A stretch of DNA of 64,000 nucleotides from Thiomicrospira sp. WB1 (GTDB taxonomy: Bacteria > Pseudomonadota > Gammaproteobacteria > Thiomicrospirales > Thiomicrospiraceae): assembly GCF_001507535.1 (NCBI RefSeq), contig NZ_LQBN01000004.1, positions 186,001 through 250,000 of the forward strand, in the 5' to 3' direction. Numbering within the stretch: the stretch's first letter is position 1; each line of letters starts with the position of its first letter. The position numbers were made by a program, and so were the translations under genes. The notes beneath the pieces were generated by a model. That model was not told the origin of the DNA. It ran no database searches and saw only the letters and a program-made list of their open reading frames with translations. Shown here in pieces: positions 57,577 through 64,000 of this stretch.

Positions 57577-59001
57577 CTATTTCACCTCCGCAACGATGCT
57601 CAACGGCTGGCGGGGTTGAAATTGAACCGTGTCCAGAGGCTGAAGCAGAGGTTCAAGTGCGTCCCGCTTTTGCGGGAAATAGGTGTCGGCAAACGCGCGC
57701 ATCTGCGTCAGCGATTCCGCCAGCAAAGGCGATGACTGAGTCTGCACCGCCCACCGCATGCGCTCGATCAGCAACAGGCCGCGTTGCTCAATCACATCGG
57801 CTTTGACCAGTTTGTCCACGTTGGTCAAATCCTCACTGCTTTCGCGTTTGCGCACTTCAAACAACTGGGTAAACCCTTGCAGCAACTGATCGGTCCAGGC
57901 CTGTGAGCCGGAAGCGGTGTCATTCGTTTCCGCGGGCGTTGACGCCGCGTCCGACTCGGCAGCGGTCGGCGTATGCGTTTCGGCCGCGGACTGGACCCAG
58001 TCGGTTACATCGTTAAACACCGGTGCCCATTGGTCGGTACTTTGACCCTGCACCGTTTCCAGGCGTGCCATGTCTTCACCCAGCATGCGAATCAAACGGG
58101 TTTTATCCGGCAGGTCGCTGATGGCCAAGGCCTCTTCCACCGCCAGAAGCTGGGCACGTGTCTGCGCCACATGCCCGGTAATCAACCATTGTGTATTAAT
58201 GTCGGTCAGCCACTGCTGCAGCTGCGCCCGGGTTAAGGCGGCCGGCTCAGTGACGGGGGATTCGGTGCCATTGGGCGCCTGTTTTTCAGCCTCAGTCTGA
58301 GCCTTGAACGAAAACAATTCCGAAAGCTTTTCCTGCATCTGTTCCAATTGCTGTCGGACCTGATCTTCGGCCTGTTTCGCGGCCTGATCCAATTCGGACC
58401 CCGGCTTCAATTGCCCCTGCAACGATTCCAGAAACTTGTCCACTTTTTCCTGTGCCTGTTGGCGCGCCTGCTCAGCGGCCTGAGTCACGGTGGACTGCGC
58501 CTGGTCCAACTGCGTTTGCAAGCGCTCACGTAGCTTGTCCACTTCCTGTTCCAGCGCCTGCACATCGCCCTTTGACACCACCGGCTGCTGGTCGGGATCG
58601 CCCAGAGCGGCCTGCAGCTTCTGCTGTTGCTGGCTCAAGGCCTGCAACAATTCTTCTCGGGCTTGTGACTGAGAGGCTTTGAGGGATTGAGTCTCTTGCT
58701 GCAATTGCTGCACTTGGGTTTGCAGCTGGTTGATCCGCTCGATCTGGCGGTTTTGCTGCTGCGTCTGTTGCCAGTTGAAATAAGCGAGCACGCCCACCAC
58801 CATCAACAAAAACAGTGCAGCGCCTTTCAGCCAACGACCGCGTGTGCCGCTCGCTGACGCCTGTGCGCCGGATTTGGCCTTGCTCGCACCCTGGGTGGCG
58901 TCCTCCGGCTTTTTGGCCTCACTCAGCTCGCCGTCCAGCACACGTTGTTCGGCTTTGGGCGTGATGGGATCATTGGTGGATGAATCGGTTGGGTCTGCCA
59001 T
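57577..59001 (-). CDS. hemX: HemX-like membrane protein
   Basis: A 474-residue protein, often named uroporphyrinogen-III C-methyltransferase by mistake. Order: acidic N-terminus, one transmembrane segment (about 58-75), a long Gln-rich coiled coil (about 77-235), then a HemX domain (about 260-470: ALTRAQLQQWLTDINTQWLITG, LLLIERMRWAVQTQ). No SAM motif is seen. It lies between hemD and hemY. A one-sided AGGCCT copy is read as Ser-Gln-Ala-Trp. Confidence 0.93.
   Translation of the reverse strand: MADPTDSSTNDPITPKAEQRVLDGELSEAKKPEDATQGASKAKSGAQASASGTRGRWLKGAALFLLMVVGVLAYFNWQQTQQQNRQIERINQLQTQVQQLQQETQSLKASQSQAREELLQALSQQQQKLQAALGDPDQQPVVSKGDVQALEQEVDKLRERLQTQLDQAQSTVTQAAEQARQQAQEKVDKFLESLQGQLKPGSELDQAAKQAEDQVRQQLEQMQEKLSELFSFKAQTEAEKQAPNGTESPVTEPAALTRAQLQQWLTDINTQWLITGHVAQTRAQLLAVEEALAISDLPDKTRLIRMLGEDMARLETVQGQSTDQWAPVFNDVTDWVQSAAETHTPTAAESDAASTPAETNDTASGSQAWTDQLLQGFTQLFEVRKRESSEDLTNVDKLVKADVIEQRGLLLIERMRWAVQTQSSPLLAESLTQMRAFADTYFPQKRDALEPLLQPLDTVQFQPRQPLSIVAEVK
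57895..57903. repeat. One-sided CCAGGCCTG copy in hemX
   Basis: On the minus strand it is read as Gln-Ala-Trp. Confidence 0.5.
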
Positions 59002-59041
59002 GGTTTTGCCTCATGAAGGGTCTTAATGAATGCCTGTCGGC

Positions 59042-59836
59042 TCACTCTGATTGAAACTGGGTCAGGGCGTCGATGATGCCGCGCTGGCTTTGCGGACGGG
59101 CCACCCGACAAGGGCCTTGCCAGCCCGCCTGCTGCAAGCCCTGCGCAATGCGGTCGCTGAACACAATCGCCGCCTGTTGAAATAACCAGGCCTGGTCATT
59201 TTGGTTGCCAAAGCGCTGAACCAGGGTGCACAAATGCTCAAACCCCTGCCAGCTGGAAATCAGCACCACCGGGCGCCGGGCATGGGACCAGCTCTGCCAG
59301 CAGGCCTGCCACGCTTGTGCCGTCCAGTGCGCCAGCCTTCGCCGATACACCGGCCAGGCGGTGGTTGTGGCACCAGCGGACGCCAGGCCTTCGACCAGCG
59401 CCTGACGTCCGCCTTCGCCCTTGACCAGCACCACCTGCTGACCCTGCAAATTCTGCCAGTCATCCCGTGCCAGCAACGCCTCGGACACAAACTCTTCATG
59501 TGCCAGCTCCGCCGTCGGCCAGCCTTGTGCCTGCAAACTCGCTTGTGTGGCGGCCCCAATCGCAAAACACTGCGCCCCGGGTTTCATGTCCCGCTCGGGG
59601 GTCAACTCTCGCCCTGTCAGTGCCCGCCAGGCGATGGCCAGTTGCTCGACCGCATTGCGACTGACAAACACCAGCTTATCGGCTTGAGCCAGCTCGGTCA
59701 CTGCCGTCTCAGGCAGAGACACGCCTTCTATCGCCATCACCGGGCACTCAACTGAATCAAACCCGGCGGCTTCCAGTGCCTGGGTCAAGGCAGGTGCCTG
59801 ACCCGCCGGACGGGTGTTGAGCAGGGTCGGTGTCAT
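59042..59836 (-). CDS. hemD: Uroporphyrinogen-III synthase
   Basis: Closes and inverts ring D of hydroxymethylbilane. The 264-residue two-domain protein has LNTRPAGQAPALTQALEAAG, LVFVSRNAVEQL, AIGAATQASLQAQG and ISSWQGFEHL; HemD is weakly conserved, so position in the operon supports the call. It starts 6 bp after hemC. Two AGGCCT copies, one full and one imperfect (59300-59309), lie inside. Confidence 0.93.
   Translation of the reverse strand: MTPTLLNTRPAGQAPALTQALEAAGFDSVECPVMAIEGVSLPETAVTELAQADKLVFVSRNAVEQLAIAWRALTGRELTPERDMKPGAQCFAIGAATQASLQAQGWPTAELAHEEFVSEALLARDDWQNLQGQQVVLVKGEGGRQALVEGLASAGATTTAWPVYRRRLAHWTAQAWQACWQSWSHARRPVVLISSWQGFEHLCTLVQRFGNQNDQAWLFQQAAIVFSDRIAQGLQQAGWQGPCRVARPQSQRGIIDALTQFQSE
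59185..59196. repeat. ACCAGGCCTGGT palindrome inside hemD
   Basis: Full copy. On the minus strand it is read as Asp-Gln-Ala-Trp. Confidence 0.85.
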
Positions 59837-59842
59837 GGGGGC

Positions 59843-60781
59843 TTATTGGTCGGCTTCAGCGTAAACCGCTTCCAGAATCTTGCCCGCCCCCTGCGCCAAC
59901 AGGTCTTCGGCCACCACCACGCCCAATTTATGGGCCTGGCTTTGCGGTCCGGTGCATTCAGAGCGCAAAATGCGCGAGCCATCCAGCTCGCCCACCAGAC
60001 CACGAATGCGCATCTGCTCATTGGGCAGCAACTCGGCATACACCCCGATCGGCACCTGACAGCCGCCTTCCAGACGATGGTTCATGGCCCGCTCAGCGGT
60101 GGTGCGAATTTCGGTGTCACGATGATTGAGCACTTCAATCAGCTGACGCACTTCGTTGTCTTTTTCAAAAAACTCAATGCCGAGCGTGCCTTGCGAGACC
60201 GCTGGCAGACACACATCCGGCGATATTTCTTCGGCAATGCGCTCGTTCAGTTCCAGACGCTTCAGGCCAGAGGTGGCCAGCACAATGCCATCAAATTCGC
60301 CCGCATCCAGTTTGCCCAGACGCGTGCCCACATTGCCGCGCAGATTACGCACATCCAGATCCGGGCGCTGCGCCATCAGTTGCGCTTTACGACGCAGACT
60401 GGAGGTCCCAAGGATCGCCCCTTCCGGCATGTCGGAAAATTGTTTGTACTGATTGGAGACAAAGGCATCGGTCGGATCATGCCGTTCCAGAATCGCACCC
60501 AGCGCAAACCCGTCCGGCAACACCATGGGCACGTCTTTCATCGAGTGCACGGCAATGTCGGCTTCACCCGCCAGCATCTGGTCTTCCAGTTCTTTGGTAA
60601 ACAGGCCCTTGCCCCCGATCTTGGCCAAGGGCACATCCAGAATCTTGTCACCTTTGGTCGACATGGGCATCAACTCGACTTTCAGGCCGGGATGGGCCTT
60701 TTCCAGTTCGGCTTTGACAAATTCGGCCTGCCACATGGCCAGTGGGCTTTTGCGGGTTGCAATGCGCAAGGGTCGATCCAT
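59843..60781 (-). CDS. hemC: Porphobilinogen deaminase (hydroxymethylbilane synthase)
   Basis: Polymerises four porphobilinogens on a dipyrromethane cofactor attached to Cys241 (EGGCQVPIG). The 312-residue protein also shows [30 protein letters not shown] and [11 protein letters not shown]. The ATG at 60781 has AAGGA upstream; fifty further codons upstream are in frame but not homologous. It is first of the hemCDXY operon and divergent from the thioredoxin-like gene. Confidence 0.97.
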   Translation of the reverse strand: MDRPLRIATRKSPLAMWQAEFVKAELEKAHPGLKVELMPMSTKGDKILDVPLAKIGGKGLFTKELEDQMLAGEADIAVHSMKDVPMVLPDGFALGAILERHDPTDAFVSNQYKQFSDMPEGAILGTSSLRRKAQLMAQRPDLDVRNLRGNVGTRLGKLDAGEFDGIVLATSGLKRLELNERIAEEISPDVCLPAVSQGTLGIEFFEKDNEVRQLIEVLNHRDTEIRTTAERAMNHRLEGGCQVPIGVYAELLPNEQMRIRGLVGELDGSRILRSECTGPQSQAHKLGVVVAEDLLAQGAGKILEAVYAEADQ

Positions 60782-60944
60782 AAATTCCTTCCAATTGATG
60801 TTGTTCGCCTGACCCGGCGTTTCGATGCTTGGGCAAGCGTGAAAATAACGTGAATCATTGCTTTGATCGCCCCATTTTACTGAAAAACCCCACGTCTTTT
60901 GGATAAAATCCCAGTCATGCCATTCAAACAAGGAGCCTCCTGCG

Positions 60945-61472
60945 ATGTTTCATTCGTCTTTTTTTCGTGCCCTGGCGCTGATCGCATTCGGCTTCGGGCT
61001 CAGTGCCTGCAACCAGGGCGCTCAAGCCCAGGCCAACACCATCCCCGAACTGCAGGATCTGCAGACGCTGGCTCAGAAAGCCGAGGCCAAAAATCTGCCG
61101 ATTATGATCACCGTCGGCGCCGACTGGTGTGATTTCTGTTACGTGCTCAAAAAAAATGTGCTCGACCCGATGATGCTTGGCGGCGACTACGAAGGCAAAA
61201 AGCTCTATATGCGTTATCTGAGTCTCGAGGATGACACACCGATTCCGGGCATCGCCGGGCAGGAAATCATCAAGCGTGAATGGGCGGAGAAACACAAGGC
61301 CGATTTGACCCCCACTGTGATTTTCATTGACAGCTATGGCCGCGAAGTGGCGGACAAAATTGTCGGCATCTCGGCGCTCGAACTCTACATGGGCCTGATT
61401 CATCAACGACTCAATCAAGCCTACAGAAATCTGGGCAACCCCATGCGCGTTGAATCCATGCCCACGCCCTAA
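60945..61472 (+). CDS. Exported thioredoxin-like lipoprotein (SoxW/DsbD-gamma-like)
   Basis: A 175-residue protein with an N-terminal hydrophobic signal and a possible lipobox (GLSAC, Cys near residue 22). The thioredoxin-like domain (about 45-160) has the active-site motif CDFC in [12 protein letters not shown] and a cis-proline in LTPTVIFID. It resembles the SoxW/thioredoxin-7 group, so it may keep periplasmic thiols or Sox cysteines reduced; substrate is inferred. AAGGAG precedes the ATG. An AGGCCT hairpin follows. Confidence 0.85.
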   Translation: MFHSSFFRALALIAFGFGLSACNQGAQAQANTIPELQDLQTLAQKAEAKNLPIMITVGADWCDFCYVLKKNVLDPMMLGGDYEGKKLYMRYLSLEDDTPIPGIAGQEIIKREWAEKHKADLTPTVIFIDSYGREVADKIVGISALELYMGLIHQRLNQAYRNLGNPMRVESMPTP

Positions 61473-61474
61473 TC

Positions 61475-61504
61475 CCCTTTTTGACCAGGCCTGGTGAAAA
61501 AGGG
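61475..61504. terminator. 30-bp near-perfect palindrome with AGGCCT core
   Basis: CCC, five T, then ACCAGGCCTGGT and the reverse arm, with one G/G mismatch next to the core. It ends the thioredoxin-like gene. Confidence 0.7.
61484..61495. repeat. ACCAGGCCTGGT palindrome after the thioredoxin-like gene
   Basis: Full copy. The argH promoter begins 15 bp later. Confidence 0.85.
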
Positions 61505-61510
61505 CCTGAC

Positions 61511-61540
61511 CTGACAGGGCGAGTGCTTTGGCGCTATAAT
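61511..61540 (+). promoter_or_regulatory. Predicted argH promoter
   Basis: CTGACA and TATAAT are separated by 18 bp. The leader is about 37 nt. Confidence 0.6.
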
Positions 61541-61583
61541 GAGCTGCTACATTGATTGCTACTTGAATTGACAAAGGGATGCC

Positions 61584-62993
61584 ATGAGCGACCAGACCAA
61601 TGCCCACAATCAGGCCAAACTTTCCAGCGCCCGTTTTTCCGAAGCCACCGATGCGTTTGTGGAGGCCTTCACCGCGTCCATCGGCTTCGACCAACGCCTG
61701 TACAAGCAAGACATCCAGGGATCGCTTGCGCACGCCAAAATGCTGGCCAAAGTGGGCATTCTCAACGAACAGGAGCTCACCGACATCGAGTCCGGTCTGG
61801 CGCAAGTGCAGTCCGACATCGAAGCAGGCAAAATGGAATGGTCGATTGCGCAGGAAGACATCCACATGAACATCGAGGCGCGCCTGACCGACCTGATCGG
61901 TGTGACTGGCAAAAAACTGCACACCGGGCGCTCGCGCAATGACCAGATCGCCACCGACATTCGTCTCTACCTGCGTGATGAAATCGATGACGTCATCCTG
62001 CCTGAGCTGCAGCGCCTGCGTGAAGGCTTATTGGGGCTGGCCGAGCGTGAAGCGGAGGCCATCATGCCCGGATTTACCCATTTGCAGAGCGCACAGCCGG
62101 TGACCTTCGGCCACCATATGCTCGCCTGGTATGAGATGATCACCCGAGACGTTGAACGCCTGCAGGACTGTCGCAAACGTCTCAACACCCTACCGCTGGG
62201 TTCGGCGGCGCTGGCGGGGACCACTTACCCGATTGATCGCACCCTGACCGCCGAGCTGCTTGGGTTTGAGCGCATCAGTCAGAACTCGTTGGATGGGGTC
62301 TCGGATCGGGATTTCGCGATTGAATTCACCGCCTTTGCCAGCACACTGCTGATGCACCTGTCTCGTTTTTCGGAAGAGCTGGTACTTTGGACCTCAGCGC
62401 AATTTGACTTCATTGATTTGCCGGATCGCTTCTGTACCGGCTCGTCGATCATGCCGCAAAAGAAAAACCCCGACGTGCCCGAACTGGTGCGCGGCAAAAC
62501 CGGTCGCGTGTATGGCCATCTGATGAGTCTGCTGACACTGATGAAATCGCAGCCGTTGGCCTACAACAAGGACAATCAGGAAGACAAAGAGCCCTTGTTT
62601 GATACCGTGGATACGGTCGCAGGGTCATTGCGCGCCTTTGCCGACATGGTCCCGGCGATTGAGGTCAAGCGTGAAAACACTTATGAATCAGCACGCAAAG
62701 GCTTCTCCACCGCCACCGATCTAGCCGACTATCTGGTCAACAAAGGGCTGCCTTTCCGAGATGCGCACGAAGCGGTGGGGCTGGCGGTCGCGCATGGCAT
62801 CGAAACCGGCCAGGATTTATCGGAAATGTCACTGGACACCTTGAAACGATTTCATGACACCATCGAATCGGATGTGTATGACGTGCTCACCCTGGAAGGG
62901 TCGGTCGCTGCCCGCAACCACTTGGGGGGTACCGCCCCGGAACAGGTCAAAGCGGCGGTTAAACGTGCCCGACAGGCAATGGCTCAGGGATAA
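61584..62993 (+). CDS. argH: Argininosuccinate lyase
   Basis: Last step of arginine synthesis. The 469-residue protein has the superfamily signatures [20 protein letters not shown], and the mobile catalytic loop [11 protein letters not shown] with its serine. AAGGGA precedes the ATG. It is alone on the plus strand. A hairpin follows its stop. Confidence 0.97.
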   Translation: MSDQTNAHNQAKLSSARFSEATDAFVEAFTASIGFDQRLYKQDIQGSLAHAKMLAKVGILNEQELTDIESGLAQVQSDIEAGKMEWSIAQEDIHMNIEARLTDLIGVTGKKLHTGRSRNDQIATDIRLYLRDEIDDVILPELQRLREGLLGLAEREAEAIMPGFTHLQSAQPVTFGHHMLAWYEMITRDVERLQDCRKRLNTLPLGSAALAGTTYPIDRTLTAELLGFERISQNSLDGVSDRDFAIEFTAFASTLLMHLSRFSEELVLWTSAQFDFIDLPDRFCTGSSIMPQKKNPDVPELVRGKTGRVYGHLMSLLTLMKSQPLAYNKDNQEDKEPLFDTVDTVAGSLRAFADMVPAIEVKRENTYESARKGFSTATDLADYLVNKGLPFRDAHEAVGLAVAHGIETGQDLSEMSLDTLKRFHDTIESDVYDVLTLEGSVAARNHLGGTAPEQVKAAVKRARQAMAQG

Positions 62994-62997
62994 ACAC

Positions 62998-63018
62998 ACG
63001 CCGTGTTCAGCACGGCGT
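62998..63018. terminator. Hairpin between argH and the GGDEF gene
   Basis: ACGCCGTG pairs with CACGGCGT around TTCAG, between two convergent stops. There is no T run, so it may only stabilise RNA ends. Confidence 0.45.
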
Positions 63019-63023
63019 AGCCA

Positions 63024-64000
63024 TCACTCTTCTGAAATCGCCGCCTGCGCTTTGGCAAACGCCACGACCTGATTGCGTCCGGCGTCTTTGGCGGTATAGA
63101 GCGCCTGATCCGCCATGTCGATCAGCCCCATTTCGTCGGCGGCCGGTTGTTCCGGATACGACACCAGCCCCACACTCACCGTCAATTGAATTTGCTGCGT
63201 GCCTTCCTTAAAAAACGCGTCCTTGACCTGGTGCCGGATGCGTTCACAGACATTCATTGCGTTGCGTGATGAAGCCCCATGCATCAGTACCATGAACTCT
63301 TCACCCCCATAACGCACCACAATGTCGCCTTCGCGCAGACAGTTTTTGATGATGGCGGCGATCATTTTAATCGCGCGATCCCCGACCAGATGGCCATAGG
63401 TGTCGTTGATGGGTTTGAAATGGTCAATGTCGATCATCGCCAGACTCAGACTGGATTGATCGCGTACCGAGCGGGTGAAGTCCTCACGCAAACGATCCAT
63501 ACCGAAGCGCCGATTGTAGATACCGGTCAGGCTGTCCACCGCGGCAAGCTTCTGGAACTTGGAGTGAATCATGGCGTTGTTCATTGCCAGCCCGATACTG
63601 CGGCTGAAAATTTCCAGCAACTGCTCGGTGCGCTGATCGGCCAGTTCTGCGCCGGTTGCGGCCACGAGCACGCCCAGCGTTGAGCCTTTGAATTCGATGG
63701 GTTTGATAAACACTTCCGAGGGGGTAAATTGGGTCAGCACCCCATCCAGTGCAATGCCTTGGGGCATGGACACGCGCTCTTTCTGTCCATCGCTGATGAC
63801 CTTGCTCACCCGGTCATGTGAAGCCAGTGAGTCGGCTTCGAGGATGCCGTAGCTGCTGACCACTTCCAGCGCACCATTGCGAACCACCACCACGGCACCG
63901 GCTTCCACATGGGTGGAGCGTAACAGCAAATCAAGGGTTTCATCCGCCAGTTTGTCCAGTTGCAAATTCTCGCTCATCACTTGCGTGAAGCGATTGAACA
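63024..64000 (-). CDS. GAF-like and GGDEF diguanylate cyclase, 5' end cut by window
   Basis: The minus-strand frame is open to the window edge without a stop. An internal GTG/ATG pair at 63980 is probably not the true start, because the residues before it (FNRFTQV) look like the end of a HAMP helix. The visible part has a GAF-like sensory domain (about residues 10-145 from that GTG) and a GGDEF domain with active-site GGEEF, preceded five residues earlier by the inhibitory RxxD site (REGD). It should make c-di-GMP with product inhibition. Membrane anchoring is inferred. Confidence 0.88.
   Translation of the reverse strand, partial: FNRFTQVMSENLQLDKLADETLDLLLRSTHVEAGAVVVVRNGALEVVSSYGILEADSLASHDRVSKVISDGQKERVSMPQGIALDGVLTQFTPSEVFIKPIEFKGSTLGVLVAATGAELADQRTEQLLEIFSRSIGLAMNNAMIHSKFQKLAAVDSLTGIYNRRFGMDRLREDFTRSVRDQSSLSLAMIDIDHFKPINDTYGHLVGDRAIKMIAAIIKNCLREGDIVVRYGGEEFMVLMHGASSRNAMNVCERIRHQVKDAFFKEGTQQIQLTVSVGLVSYPEQPAADEMGLIDMADQALYTAKDAGRNQVVAFAKAQAAISEE

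Noticed and set aside
59846-60853. 335-codon plus-strand frame opposite hemC
   Set aside because: It mirrors hemC, with His/Gln-rich low-quality sequence typical of antisense frames.
60924-61922. 332-codon minus-strand frame across the thioredoxin-like gene and argH
   Set aside because: It spans two real genes and the intergenic palindrome; no homology-like motif.

Overview
The window is a gene-dense, moderately GC-rich stretch of a proteobacterial chromosome with no rRNA, tRNA, phage, insertion sequence or CRISPR array visible. The best fit is a sulfur-oxidising gammaproteobacterium of the Thiomicrospira/Hydrogenovibrio kind. This is inferred from an isolated soxCD pair beside molybdenum-cofactor genes, two YeeE/YedE-type sulfur transporter halves, a DsrE-like exported protein, and gammaproteobacterial neighbourhoods such as hemCDXY, mutY-yggX divergent from trmB, trxA-rho and bifunctional mnmC. 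The species cannot be named from sequence alone.

Layout. 1-3.4 kb: metH, cut by the window start. 3.4-9.3 kb: a tro-type metal ABC operon (binding protein, ATPase, permease fused to a DtxR-like tail, second permease, DtxR-family repressor) ending in an acyl-CoA-dehydrogenase-like gene, with a DtxR-type operator over its promoter. 9.4-10.5 kb: paired YeeE/YedE halves. 10.6-16.9 kb: typA, dtd, a REC-PAS-GGDEF-EAL protein with an HPt protein, and two membrane proteins. 16.9-23.0 kb (minus strand): moaC, moeA, moaE, moaD, moaA with a ModE-like box, then the molybdenum enzyme soxC and its cytochrome soxD. 23.2-28.3 kb: hemB-aroE, a DUF4010/MgtC protein, a gamma carbonic anhydrase homologue and the DsrE-like protein. 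28.3-30.8 kb: glutathione reductase and a peroxiredoxin-glutaredoxin hybrid with an OxyR-like site. 30.8-41 kb: envelope proteins, a BaiN-like flavoprotein, a MoCF-domain protein, mnmC, an AhpD-like protein, an orphan ABC ATPase and uvrD. 41-45.7 kb: trxA, rho, rpmE (type B), an exported nuclease and hemE. 45.7-52.7 kb: an EAL-like/HDOD protein, yggX, mutY, trmB, an AsmA protein and hemW. 52.7-56.4 kb: pta-ackA and a YjfB-like peptide. 56.4-60.8 kb: hemCDXY. 60.9-64 kb: an exported thioredoxin-like protein, argH and a GGDEF protein cut by the window end.

How the genes fit together. Haem synthesis is spread over four places (hemB, hemE, hemW, hemCDXY). Mo-cofactor synthesis lies beside a Mo enzyme of sulfur oxidation. 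Thiol and peroxide defence (gor, hybrid Prx, AhpD-like, trxA) and metal handling (tro operon, yggX) recur.

The most unusual signal is a dispersed palindrome, ACCAGGCCTGGT. I count 12 full copies, 5 further copies of its 10-bp core and 6 one-sided copies in 64 kb. They occur between genes, often extended by T and A runs into long hairpins at gene ends, and inside genes, where they are usually read as Gln-Ala-Trp or Gly-Leu-Val. This looks like a genome-wide DNA tag (uptake sequence or binding site) rather than an ordinary terminator.
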